Assembly (NCBI RefSeq): GCF_000019845.1
Contig: NC_010581.1
Span: 1,927,501-1,991,500, forward strand
Direction of reading: 5' to 3'
Length of the DNA: 64,000 nt
Source of the DNA: Beijerinckia indica subsp. indica ATCC 9039
GTDB taxonomy: Bacteria > Pseudomonadota > Alphaproteobacteria > Rhizobiales > Beijerinckiaceae
Position 1 is the stretch's first letter, and every line of letters starts with the position of its first letter. The notes beneath the pieces were generated by a model. The model saw only the letters and a list, made by a program, of their open reading frames with translations. It was not told where the DNA came from and searched no databases. A program made the position numbers and the translations under genes. Shown piece by piece: positions 35,545-45,677 of the stretch.

Positions 35545-37269
35545 TTATTCCTGGGCTGGCTCGCTGACCAAGCAACTTGCAAGTTCGCAGGGCAGTTGAT
35601 TGGCGCTTTTCAGGGTGTGGATCATGAGCAGCTTGGCATGACCACGGATCTCGACCTCCTGCCGACGTGCGCCCTGTAAGTCCACACCAGAACATGCGAT
35701 GAGATCTTCCGAGACGACGAGTTCGCAATCGTAGTGCTTGCAGAGTGACTCGAGACGGCTTGCGGTATTAACCGTATCGCCCACCGCGGTAAGCGCCTTC
35801 ATTCCTCCGTTACCTATCTCGCCGACGATCGCCGGACCGAAATGGATGCCAAGCCCCAATCTGAGTGGAGCATCAAGATCGGGGGCGAGAACCCGGTTCA
35901 ACTCCACCAGCTGGATAGACATGAGGCGCGCCGCAATCAGGGCTTGTCGGCACGCGTCCGGAGCGTCGGTCTCCAACCCGAAGAGTGCCATAACGCCATC
36001 TCCAATAAACTTGTCGACGCGCCCACCCGCCATTTCGACGCTGTCGCCCATGGCCTGGCAATAACGGTTCAGCAGGAAAACGACGTCGTAAGGAAGTTTA
36101 GTCTCGGTGATATGCGTAAAATCGCGGAGGTCAGCAAAGAGGATCGCGATCCTCCGTTCGCCACCATGTGCATAGATCGAATGCCGAAGAGCCTTGCGGG
36201 CAGGTTCGAACGCCGGCAGCAGCGGCGTTACCTCGATGGGTCCGAGCGGCTGCAACTGACAGGCTAAACGGACGTTTGGCGGGTCGCCGATGCGATGTAG
36301 GATGTCGAGCTCCTCCGAAGATGGGTCCGGTAGCGCACCGAGCGCGGCGCGCACACGCACGCGGCAGGTCGAGCAGCGTCCTTTGCCGCCACAGATCGAG
36401 GCGTGCGGTACACCAAGGAGGCGGCTTGCCTCGAGCACCGTAAAGCCACGGACAACCTCAATAGAACGCCCGCCCGGATAGGAGATACGCGCGACACCTT
36501 TTCGGCGCCACCATTCATGCCGCACCATTCGAGCGATCAGCACAAGTGCAATGGCGCCGAGGAATACGAAACGAATGCTCCAAGTGATGGTGAAGAGTGC
36601 AGGACGCGCTTCCGGCGGCGGCTGGCTGGCAAGCGTGCGGGCCAGGTAAGCAGGGTCCCGCGCAATCACCACGCCGATCTCTCGCCCGCCAGCGATATAT
36701 CCGAAAAGCGCAAGGACAGGCACAAGGAGAGCCGCGGCATATAGAAATGGCTGGGCGGTGTCATACCATGGCCGCAAGCGCAGCGAGAATCGTAACCCGA
36801 TGCAGGCATGCGTCCAGGCAGCGAACAGTAAGGCTATCTGCAAGAAACCGTTGAGGCGATGACCGTACCAGAGGAAGGTCAGCAGGTTCTTGTAATGACC
36901 GAAATCCCCGCCATAGAACGCAGCAGCAATGCGCGTGTTGGTCACATGCTCCGCAAGGAGCAAGGGCACAGTGAATCCGAGAATGTATTGCGCGGCCTCG
37001 ACGGGCAGGAGCTTGAGCAAATGACGTTGCCAAACCGCGTAGAGCGCAAGCGTCACATGAATTATAAGTGCGCCATAGAGAACGAACGTGACCGGCGGAT
37101 ATGACCAAATCGGGTACACCACCGACAACATCGTGTCCATCGCCGCTATCGAAATAATCCCGAGGCTGTGGTTGACAAAATGCGTCAGGACATAGGTGAA
37201 GAGGATGACACCGGTGATCAAGCGCAGCCGTCGAACCATCAGTGCCTCCCGCGTCGTCAACCGCGCCAA
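35545..37269 (-). CDS. Membrane adenylate cyclase with di-heme b-like anchor and [2Fe-2S] ferredoxin domain
   Basis: 574 residues in three modules. (1) Residues 15-245: six probable membrane helices. Histidines at 30/34, 71, 108 and 154 lie at helix ends, and the HACIGLRFSLR segment resembles the HxxxGxRH motif of succinate dehydrogenase cytochrome b subunits, so a di-heme anchor is likely. (2) Residues 258-350: plant/adrenodoxin-type ferredoxin with Cys293, 299, 302 and 337. (3) Residues 372-550: class III cyclase with metal Asp380 and Asp424, adenine-reading Lys420 and Asp498, and Asn501/Arg505; all are intact, favouring cAMP. The layout recalls the quinone-responsive cyclase CyaC of Sinorhizobium meliloti. 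Redox control is inferred. Confidence 0.9.
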   Translation of the reverse strand: MARLTTREALMVRRLRLITGVILFTYVLTHFVNHSLGIISIAAMDTMLSVVYPIWSYPPVTFVLYGALIIHVTLALYAVWQRHLLKLLPVEAAQYILGFTVPLLLAEHVTNTRIAAAFYGGDFGHYKNLLTFLWYGHRLNGFLQIALLFAAWTHACIGLRFSLRLRPWYDTAQPFLYAAALLVPVLALFGYIAGGREIGVVIARDPAYLARTLASQPPPEARPALFTITWSIRFVFLGAIALVLIARMVRHEWWRRKGVARISYPGGRSIEVVRGFTVLEASRLLGVPHASICGGKGRCSTCRVRVRAALGALPDPSSEELDILHRIGDPPNVRLACQLQPLGPIEVTPLLPAFEPARKALRHSIYAHGGERRIAILFADLRDFTHITETKLPYDVVFLLNRYCQAMGDSVEMAGGRVDKFIGDGVMALFGLETDAPDACRQALIAARLMSIQLVELNRVLAPDLDAPLRLGLGIHFGPAIVGEIGNGGMKALTAVGDTVNTASRLESLCKHYDCELVVSEDLIACSGVDLQGARRQEVEIRGHAKLLMIHTLKSANQLPCELASCLVSEPAQE

Positions 37270-37729
37270 TTCAAGGCGTAATCCGCCGCACGTTTATGCG
37301 GTTGCAGGTTCAGGCTCCCATGAGACTCAGTTTTCCAATTGGTGGCACGCTCCATTGCTCTGGTCGGTGCACGCAAAGTGAAGAAGACCAGTTAAAAGCG
37401 CGACCAAGACACAGCTGTCATCAATCGATTAAGAATTTTTAGTTTAAAGGAACCAAGCGTCGCCTAAAGGGCTTTTCACTAAAGCTGAACCAGCCGACAG
37501 TTGGATGATTTTCCAAAGGGTCCCTGCCCCACGCCCATGGATCGGGATGATGTCCTCGAACCGGTGCTTATGGATGCGTCCCCGCCCATCGCCCAGATTC
37601 CCAAGATACCGATACTTCCCCCTCTCCATTCTTCAGCCTCATCAAGCCCGCCAGGGAAAGCCCACAGGCATAAGCCTTTATCCTGTCTGATTAAAATTTG
37701 CTCAGAATGAAACAATTCTGATGATTTGC

Positions 37730-37758
37730 TTGACAGCAATAATCATTCTGCCTAATTA
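37730..37758 (+). promoter_or_regulatory. Sigma-70-type promoter of groESL
   Basis: TTGACA (37730-37735), 17-base spacer, TAATTA (37753-37758). Transcription would start about 37765, right at the CIRCE element, the standard arrangement for HrcA-repressed groE operons. Confidence 0.8.
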
Positions 37759-37768
37759 AACGCAGTCT

Positions 37769-37795
37769 TTAGCACTCACCATTCATGAGTGCTAA
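37769..37795. promoter_or_regulatory. CIRCE operator (HrcA-binding site)
   Basis: Perfect consensus TTAGCACTC (37769-37777), 9-base spacer, GAGTGCTAA (37787-37795). HrcA binds this site and represses chaperonin genes until heat shock. hrcA itself is not in the window. Confidence 0.97.
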
Positions 37796-37879
37796 CAAGA
37801 GACAGCTTCAGTCGGCCAAGCTTCGCGGTGGCGCCTTTCGCATTCGGTGCGTCGCGAATTTTTAAGGAAGCATTAAACA

Positions 37880-38167
37880 ATGACTTTTCGTCCTTTGCAC
37901 GACCGTGTCGTGGTCAAGCGCCTCGAGAGCGAGGAAAAGACCAAGGGTGGCATCATCATTCCCGACAGCGCCAAGGAGAAGCCGCAAGAGGGTGAGATCA
38001 TCGCCGTCGGACCGGGCGGACGCGACGAGAGCGGCAAGCTGATCCCCCTCGACGTCAAGGCGGGTGACAAGATTTTGTTCGGCAAATGGTCGGGCACCGA
38101 AGTCAAGATTGATGGCCAGGATCTCCTCATCATGAAGGAGAGCGACATTCTCGGTGTCGTTGGCTGA
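37880..38167 (+). CDS. groES: Co-chaperonin GroES
   Basis: 95 residues, complete. [21 protein letters not shown] opens the beta-barrel, the mobile loop is [18 protein letters not shown], and the C-terminus [10 protein letters not shown] is typical. It caps GroEL. First gene of the CIRCE-controlled operon; AAGGAAG lies before the ATG, and groEL follows after 62 bases. Confidence 0.98.
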   Translation: MTFRPLHDRVVVKRLESEEKTKGGIIIPDSAKEKPQEGEIIAVGPGGRDESGKLIPLDVKAGDKILFGKWSGTEVKIDGQDLLIMKESDILGVVG

Positions 38168-38199
38168 GTCCTCCCAAGAGCCTCATCTTTTCTCAATAA

Positions 38200-39876
<1,677 letters not shown>

Positions 39877-40245
39877 GCCCAGTCATAGCCCTCGATTTTT
39901 CAGGACCTCGGCTTCGGCCGGGGTCTTTTTTTGTCTGTTCTCCTGTCTCCGCTCCAGTTTTTCGGTCAAATCCTAAAACCTTTTTGAAGGTCTCACAGCT
40001 TCTCACGCAACTCCATGTTCTATAGTTCTTTTTATAAATGGACCCGTGTCTCGTTCGCGCGATGAAACTGGCGTGAGTCTTGATGGCGGCCAAGAACATT
40101 CTTCCGAGCCCCGAGGCTTGAAAGGGAAAGTCCAAACAGGAGAAGGCTCTCTCAGTGCTGGATGCCTGCCATGGCGCGGGTCCAGTGAATGCACTGAAAA
40201 ACGCGCCGGAAAGGTGCGACATGCTGGAGAGCGCTTAGGAGGAAG
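39877..40245. other. Region between groEL and the IHF-like gene
   Basis: Contains the groESL terminator; otherwise no gene or clear signal seen. The promoter of the IHF-like gene is probably here. Confidence 0.4.
39904..39932 (+). terminator. Rho-independent terminator of groESL
   Basis: GACCTCGGC (39904-39912), TTCG loop, GCCGGGGTC (39917-39925) with one wobble, then seven T. Confidence 0.95.
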
Positions 40246-40614
40246 ATGAAAGTGAATCGGGAGTCTGAGGGCGAGTTGACAGCCCTGCAACAACGCAAGA
40301 CGGCGACGAGGGCAGATCTGCTCGACGCGATTTATACGTCCTGTTCCTTTTTATCCCGCGCACAAACCCGCGAGATTTTTGAAATGGCGCTGGAGGAAAT
40401 TTCCGAGGCCTTATTACGTGGCGAAACGGTCAAGCTCCGTTCATTTGGCCTATTTTCCGTGCGCGCCAAGCGGGAGCGGATCGGACGCAATCCTCGGACT
40501 GGCGTCGAGGTTCCGATCAAACCACGCCGGGTTCTCACCTTCAAAGCCTCGCCTGTTCTCGCCGCCTCGGTCAATGGAACCCAGGTGCCGGTCGAGGACG
40601 GCCACGAAGATTGA
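40246..40614 (+). CDS. Integration host factor alpha-like DNA-bending protein
   Basis: 122 residues, longer than the usual ~100. An 18-residue lead ([18 protein letters not shown]) precedes the HU/IHF fold: [82 protein letters not shown] in outline. The RNP turn that kinks DNA (GRNPRTG) is intact. The family's dimer-forming helices are present. AGGAGG lies close to the ATG (3 bases), so a GTG two codons on is possible. Because ihfA normally sits elsewhere (near phenylalanyl-tRNA synthetase or MerR), this may be a paralogue rather than ihfA itself. Confidence 0.85.
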   Translation: MKVNRESEGELTALQQRKTATRADLLDAIYTSCSFLSRAQTREIFEMALEEISEALLRGETVKLRSFGLFSVRAKRERIGRNPRTGVEVPIKPRRVLTFKASPVLAASVNGTQVPVEDGHED

Positions 40615-40664
40615 AATCAATCATCAGGACCGGCGTCGCGTCGGCACCATAATGCCTTTACCTT

Positions 40665-40720
40665 AAGCCTGACTTCAGCGGCTTCATGCCTCCGCCGCTG
40701 AAGTCAGGCTTTTCGTTTTC
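40665..40720 (+). terminator. Rho-independent terminator of the IHF-like gene
   Basis: 18-base perfect stem: AAGCCTGACTTCAGCGGC (40665-40682) with GCCGCTGAAGTCAGGCTT (40694-40711), followed by TTTCGTTTTC. Confidence 0.9.
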
Positions 40721-40882
40721 CGTCCGAGACGAATCTCATTGTCTGTCGTCCCAATCCGCACGCTGCCTCCCGGCAGATTGACTGCGCTCGTCCGCCAGAA
40801 GGTTGTTCAGCCTCTCTTCAAGCGCAAAATCGCATGATGCCAGACGACTCCTATTTTTCTTGAAAAACCTTAAATATCAATC

Positions 40883-40902
40883 TAGTAAAGGTTAGTTTAC
40901 TA
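40883..40902. promoter_or_regulatory. Inverted repeat upstream of the ABC transporter, possible operator
   Basis: TAGTAAA (40883-40889), 6 bases, TTTACTA (40896-40902). Within an A+T-rich stretch about 155 bases before the transporter start, fitting a regulator site near its promoter. Binding is inferred. Confidence 0.4.
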
Positions 40903-41055
40903 ATCGGGCGATAGGTTGATCGTCGAGATTTTTCGCTCGAACGCATTTTCTTCACTTTGCGCCTTCATCCCTTCGCGCGACAATGGGTTTCAATAACGCA
41001 TTACCGCGTAGGAAACGCTCCCAATCGATCCATTTGATCGTTCCAAAGGCAGGCC

Positions 41056-43194
41056 ATGCAGCTTCTCGCTTTGATCGTCGTCCTCTTCGCGGGAGTCGGC
41101 GCCGTCGCCGGATTCCATACCGGAGACCTGCTCGTCTGGCTGCTGGCCGCGACTAGCGCCCTTTGCGCGGTGACCACTTGGCAAAGCCGTCAGATCTCGA
41201 GTTTCCTCAAAATTTTCGCGGCTATTTTCGCGGTCGAGACAGTGATCTTCGGCTCTCTCTGTCTCCTGGATAAGGTCGGGCTTTGGCCAGAATCTCTTGC
41301 CGATTATGCCCTGCCAGAAAGCCTGCCGTTGACGGTCGCGATGTTCGCGATTCTCGTCTATGCCGTTTCCTTCATTCCGGTCGTGCGGTCGATGACCAAG
41401 ATCGCCGATCGCTATTTCGAGACCAGCGATCCAACGATTGCGCGGGTTTGGCCCTTTCCCGCATTCGGTGCGATGGAACGGCGTCTTGCAGCGACCATGA
41501 TCGTCTTTCTCGTTCTGCTCAATCAGGCTGAGGTCGGCATTGATATCCGCCTCTCCTTCTTCAGCCGCGACTGGTTCAACGCCATCCAGGCCAAGGACGA
41601 GCATACATTCTGGATCCAGCTCTTTTACGTCTTCATCCCATGGGCTTTCATTTATATCGCCGCCGTCGTCACGGAATATGTCATCGCTTCGACGCTGGTC
41701 ATACGCTGGCGGAGCTGGCTCAATAATTTCTATGTCGATCGCTGGCTGGACAATCATACCCATTACCGGATGCAGCTTCTGGGAACGACTAGCGACAATC
41801 CAGACCAACGTATTTCCGAGGATATCTATCGTTTCATCGATGGTGGACAGGCCAGCGGCTACGGTATCTACACTTTCACCATTCTTTTGATCGCCAAGCT
41901 GAGTTCGCTCGTTTCCTATGCGATCATCCTCTGGTCGCTATCGGCCAATTTCACCCTGCCCTATTACGATATAGCGGTACCGGGTTTTCTGTTCTGGGCG
42001 GCGCTTTTCTATGCTGGCGTCGGCACTTTCGTGACTCATCTTCTCGGCCGTTCGCTGACAACCCTCGCCTTCAAGCAACAGCGGTTCGAGGCGGATTATC
42101 GTTTCTCCCTCGCACGCCTGCGTGAATATGGCGAGCAGATTGCCCTCTTGCTCGGAGAAGAGGCTGAAAAGGCGACGCTCAAGCAGCGTTTCTCCTCTGT
42201 TATTGGCAATTATTATCAGATCGTCACGACCCGGAAAAAACTGACAGCCTTCACCTCGTCCTATGGCATGGTGAGCCAGTTCATTCCTTATTTCCTCGCG
42301 GCCCCGTTTTATTTCGCTGGCAAGATAACCTTTGGCGTCATGTCGCAGACGGCGTCGGCTTTCATGAGCGTCAATTCGGCCCTGACTTTCTTCATCAATT
42401 ATTATGTGTCCCTGGCCGAATTCAAATCGGTGCTGGATCGTCTGACCTCTTTTGATGCCGCGATTGAAAAGGCGCAGGGCCTCGGCACCTTCAGGCCACG
42501 TGGATCGTTTCCAACGGAGGCTTTGCCCGAAGCCGAGATCATGACCCATCTCGGCCTTGAAAATCTCAAGCTGCACCTGCCGGATGGATCGGCAATCGTC
42601 GAAAACGCTAATCTTGCCTTCAGGCCGAGCGAGGCAGCCTTGTTGACCGGCCCGTCGGGTTCCGGCAAATCCACTCTCCTGCGTGCGCTTTCAGGCATCT
42701 GGCCCTTTGGCGAGGGCACGATCGCGCGGCCGCATCATCAGCATTTGATGCTGTTGCCGCAAAAGCCCTATATGCCGATAGGAACCCTGCGCTCCGCCAT
42801 CACCTATCCAGCCGACCCTCTTGCCTTTGAGGAAGAAACGGTTCGCGAGACCTTGCGCGCGGTGAAACTCGAACGTCTCATCGATAAGCTCGATGTCGAG
42901 GATCTCTGGGCACAACGCCTGTCCGGCGGCGAGCAACAACGTCTCGCCATCGCGCGCGCCCTCCTCGCCAAACCCGACTGGTTGTTCCTCGACGAAGCGA
43001 CCTCGGCCATGGACGAAACGCTGGAAGCAACGGTCTATAAAACCCTGGTCGAAAAACTGCCGGCGACGACGATCGTCTCCATCGGCCATCGCAGCAGTCT
43101 GATCCACTTCCACAGCCGCCACATCGAAATGCGTGGCACGCAGGAAGGCAGTTTCACTCTCGTTGAAATTTCGGCGCCGAAGGCCGCGGAATGA
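41056..43194 (+). CDS. SbmA/YddA-type ABC transporter, fused permease and ATPase
   Basis: 712 residues. Residues 1-75 add two extra helices before the SbmA_BacA-like membrane domain (about 130-460, with an FFSRDWFNAIQAKDEHTFW-like segment and RWRSWLNNFYVDRWLDN, QRISEDIYRFID). The ATPase domain has Walker A TGPSGSGKSTLLRA (about 532), signature LSGGEQQRLAIARA (about 620) and Walker B WLFLDEATSAMDE (about 640). The family moves peptides, long-chain acyl or cobalamin-like substrates; direction and cargo are not known for this branch. A start Met with GGCAGG before it is chosen. Flanked by terminators; transcribed alone. Confidence 0.9.
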   Translation: MQLLALIVVLFAGVGAVAGFHTGDLLVWLLAATSALCAVTTWQSRQISSFLKIFAAIFAVETVIFGSLCLLDKVGLWPESLADYALPESLPLTVAMFAILVYAVSFIPVVRSMTKIADRYFETSDPTIARVWPFPAFGAMERRLAATMIVFLVLLNQAEVGIDIRLSFFSRDWFNAIQAKDEHTFWIQLFYVFIPWAFIYIAAVVTEYVIASTLVIRWRSWLNNFYVDRWLDNHTHYRMQLLGTTSDNPDQRISEDIYRFIDGGQASGYGIYTFTILLIAKLSSLVSYAIILWSLSANFTLPYYDIAVPGFLFWAALFYAGVGTFVTHLLGRSLTTLAFKQQRFEADYRFSLARLREYGEQIALLLGEEAEKATLKQRFSSVIGNYYQIVTTRKKLTAFTSSYGMVSQFIPYFLAAPFYFAGKITFGVMSQTASAFMSVNSALTFFINYYVSLAEFKSVLDRLTSFDAAIEKAQGLGTFRPRGSFPTEALPEAEIMTHLGLENLKLHLPDGSAIVENANLAFRPSEAALLTGPSGSGKSTLLRALSGIWPFGEGTIARPHHQHLMLLPQKPYMPIGTLRSAITYPADPLAFEEETVRETLRAVKLERLIDKLDVEDLWAQRLSGGEQQRLAIARALLAKPDWLFLDEATSAMDETLEATVYKTLVEKLPATTIVSIGHRSSLIHFHSRHIEMRGTQEGSFTLVEISAPKAAE

Positions 43195-43200
43195 ACGGAC

Positions 43201-43242
43201 ACCAAGAGCCGCTATCAGCAGTCGCTCTCAGCGCCTCTTGGT
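43201..43242 (+). terminator. Possible terminator of the ABC transporter
   Basis: ACCAAGAG (43201-43208) and CTCTTGGT (43235-43242) can pair with an inner hairpin (CGCT...AGCG); TTTTTA lies 13 bases on. Weak. Confidence 0.4.
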
Positions 43243-43269
43243 CTGACTTCCAGATTTTTACTTCACCCA

Positions 43270-43307
43270 AAATAAAACCCCCAAAAGCGGATTACCGCTT
43301 TTGGGGG
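43270..43307 (-). terminator. Rho-independent terminator of the HdeA-like gene
   Basis: 13-base perfect stem CCCCCAAAAGCGG (43278-43290)/CCGCTTTTGGGGG (43295-43307), loop of 4; on the minus strand TTTTATTTT follows. Confidence 0.9.
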
Positions 43308-43338
43308 CTGTGTTGATGATCGTTGATGTGCCGAAATT

Positions 43339-43722
43339 CTACCTTTCCGCACGCATCTCTTCTTCAAGCTCTTTCTTGAAGAGAACATCAAGAGCCGTGG
43401 TGACCTTCGCTTCAGAATGCTCTTTGCAGTAATTGGCCAGATGATGCTCGTCGGCCTCCGTCCGCGAAACACGCGCGAAATGCTTCTTCGTGAGACCAGA
43501 ATACCATCCGCTATACCAGGTAATCAGATATTCAGCTTCCTCCGGCTTGGTTGTCGCCAGATCAGCACAAGTCAATGCCTGCAAATTGAGAAAGCCATTT
43601 TGATCCTCATGCGTCGCAAGCGCGGCCTTGGTCGGCGTTTGCGCATAGAGCGAGCTTGCTCCTGCAATCACCAAGGAAAGGGAAAGAGCGAGCGAACGCG
43701 CATAGTCATTGGCAATGATCAT
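43339..43722 (-). CDS. HdeA-family acid-stress periplasmic protein
   Basis: 127 residues from the ATG at 43722, chosen because GAGG precedes it; two upstream ATGs have none. Signal peptide ARSLALSLSLVIAGASSLYA. The mature part carries a LTCADLATTKPEEAEYLITWYSGWYSGL stretch and a second cysteine in ANYCKEHSEAKV, the paired-Cys, tryptophan/tyrosine layout of HdeA. HdeA is a small chaperone that unfolds at low pH to protect periplasmic proteins. The mature protein is a little longer than E. coli HdeA, with an acidic/basic C-terminal helix. The similarity is of motif and layout, so the family call is moderate. Confidence 0.7.
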   Translation of the reverse strand: MIIANDYARSLALSLSLVIAGASSLYAQTPTKAALATHEDQNGFLNLQALTCADLATTKPEEAEYLITWYSGWYSGLTKKHFARVSRTEADEHHLANYCKEHSEAKVTTALDVLFKKELEEEMRAER

Positions 43723-44470
43723 TGTGAGCCTCATTGATAAAAATGAAGTAACGAGCAAAGAGCCTTAATCTTCCCGGATTTATGTGCGGGAGGGATCATC
43801 GTTTTCACTTCGACGTCAGACGCTGAAGTTCGATCAATCCACTTTCGGATCTGATACTCTGGAGGACGAGCGCATTGGATACATCCTGCTTCAATTGCGC
43901 GCAGCCGAGCGCACAAGAAAACCGGTAACCTACAGCTCTTTTGGAAGGAGCAAACCATGTGGCAGTTGGTCATCAACCAGGCGCCACATCGAAGATAAGT
44001 TCATCATGATTTAGTTATTTTCCACGTTATATCTAGTCTTTATTCAACGCATCTTGCCGAAGCGGCGGCCCTATTGCAATGCGTTGAAAGGACACAGGCT
44101 TCTTCCAAGCCAGACTGTTTTCTCACAGGTGTGAACCTGCCCTCAAAACCGCTCAGCCTAGGATAAAGTTCCCAAAGGGGGGTGCGTCATTTTCGCCCGA
44201 AGAAAGGTGGCATTTGTTCCGCGACCGGCCGCGGCACATACATTCGCAGGAGAGAAGACACGGGGCAATGGGAACGAAGCCATTTTGCGCGCGGCGTGCT
44301 GTTATGACGCCGATGCCAAGAGGCTGACCATGTGAGCGACCATGGGAAAGGTCTGACTCGAATGGAAGATCCCGGATGCGGACTCATCCCCGCGATAGTG
44401 CGCGCAAATATCGCAGAAACGCTCTGCTGAGCTGGCCGTCTGCGATTTACTTTTACGTTTTCCTTAGCCC
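43723..44470. other. 750-base region without a supported gene
   Basis: Only short overlapping frames without ribosome sites. Upstream side serves the HdeA-like gene; the right side is downstream of the rbbA operon (convergent termination). No clear hairpin or repeat found. Confidence 0.45.
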
Positions 44471-45676
44471 CTAAGCGCCGAAAATGACGTGGCGAAAGCG
44501 GCGTAGGGAAAAGGTGAAATAGGCGATGCCGATGGCGGCGACCGCGGCGAGATCCGGCCAGAGAATCGTCAGATCAGCACCGCGATAGAGAACGCCCTGC
44601 GCGAAGGAAACGAAATGCGGCGTCGGGCTGATGACCTGCATCAGATAACGCAGCCAGGACGGCATGCTTTCCATCGGGGTCGTGCTGCCCGAAAGCAGTT
44701 GCATGATGAGCATGACAGGAATGACGAGAAGGCCGAACTGGCCCATGGTGGAAGCGATGGTTCCCAGCACGATGCCGAGGGCGGCAACGGTGATGGCATA
44801 GACGGCGGTTCCGAGGCAGAACAGCGCAATCGAGCCGGGAATTGGGACCTGTAGCCACCATTGCACCACGAAAATGAGGGAGCAGGTTGCGGCGATGAGA
44901 ATGACGAGGCTGTTGGCGATGATCTTCGACAGCATGATCTCGGCCGGCAGGAGCGGCATGACGAGCAGATGCTCGACTGTTCCCTGCTCGCGCTCGCGGA
45001 TCAGCGCCGCGCCGGTCAGAATGATCGTGAGCATGGTGACATTGTTCACGACTTGCATCACCGAAGTAAACCAGCTCGAATCGAGATTGGGATTAAACTT
45101 GACGCGCGTGACGAAATTGACCGGCAGCGGGATGTTGAACTCCCGAGAGATGAGATATTTGGCGGTCTCATTCATGACGATGTTCTGGATATAGACCGAG
45201 CCATTGCCGGCCTGCGTCATCGCCGTCGCATCGACGTTCAATTGCACCGATGTCGGGTGTCCGGTGAGAAGGTCCTGCTCGAAGCGCGGGGGAATTTCGA
45301 GCACGAAGACGAGTTCGCCGGAATTCATCATCGGATCGATCTGATCGGCGGTGATCGAGACGGCTTTCTTGAAAAGCGGCGGTGTCATTGCATCCAGAAG
45401 GCGCCGCGAGAGGCCAGAATGGTCCTCGTCGACGATGCCGATGGTGAGGTCGCGCGCCTCGGTTGAGGCCCCATTGGCCACCGTATAGACGGCGAGCGAG
45501 AAGGCATAGACGACGAGGATCAGCATGATGGGATCGGCGCGGATGCTGCGCAGTTCCTTCGTCGTGAGATGGAAAATGTTCTCGATATGGAGGAGAATTT
45601 TTGCCCAAAAGGAGCGCGGCATCGTGGCTGTGGGCGCGGGTGGTTTCGGCGGGGCCGGCTGCGGAGAAGCCACCAT
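44471..45676 (-). CDS. ABC-2 type permease, YhhJ-like
   Basis: 401 residues from an ATG at 45676, one base after the RbbA stop and with AGGAG 8 bases before; longer frames overlap RbbA. One helix near residue 60 (MLILVVYAFSLAVYTV), a large periplasmic domain (ARDLTIGIVDEDHSGLSRRLL, SGELVFVLEIPPRFEQDLL), then five helices with IREREQGTVEHLLVMPLLPAEIMLSKI, the ABC-2 hallmark. It would form the export pore with RbbA. Third gene of the HlyD-RbbA-YhhJ operon, as in the E. coli yhiI-rbbA-yhhJ locus. Confidence 0.9.
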   Translation of the reverse strand: MVASPQPAPPKPPAPTATMPRSFWAKILLHIENIFHLTTKELRSIRADPIMLILVVYAFSLAVYTVANGASTEARDLTIGIVDEDHSGLSRRLLDAMTPPLFKKAVSITADQIDPMMNSGELVFVLEIPPRFEQDLLTGHPTSVQLNVDATAMTQAGNGSVYIQNIVMNETAKYLISREFNIPLPVNFVTRVKFNPNLDSSWFTSVMQVVNNVTMLTIILTGAALIREREQGTVEHLLVMPLLPAEIMLSKIIANSLVILIAATCSLIFVVQWWLQVPIPGSIALFCLGTAVYAITVAALGIVLGTIASTMGQFGLLVIPVMLIMQLLSGSTTPMESMPSWLRYLMQVISPTPHFVSFAQGVLYRGADLTILWPDLAAVAAIGIAYFTFSLRRFRHVIFGA

Positions 45677-45677
45677 G

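Larger units (their letters stand above)
37270..37879. other. Divergent intergenic region between the cyclase gene and groES
   Basis: Holds the groESL promoter and CIRCE at its right end. The small open frames around 37480-37740 on the minus strand lack ribosome sites and family resemblance. The cyclase promoter must be near 37270-37450 but is not clear. Confidence 0.5.
40615..41055. other. Intergenic region with terminator and candidate operator
   Basis: Holds the terminator of the IHF-like gene (40665-40720) and a 7-base inverted repeat (40883-40902) upstream of the ABC transporter. No gene seen. Confidence 0.5.

Noticed and set aside
37479..37739. 86-codon minus-strand frame upstream of groES
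   Set aside because: It has no ribosome site, a composition unlike a protein family, and overlaps the promoter region of groESL.
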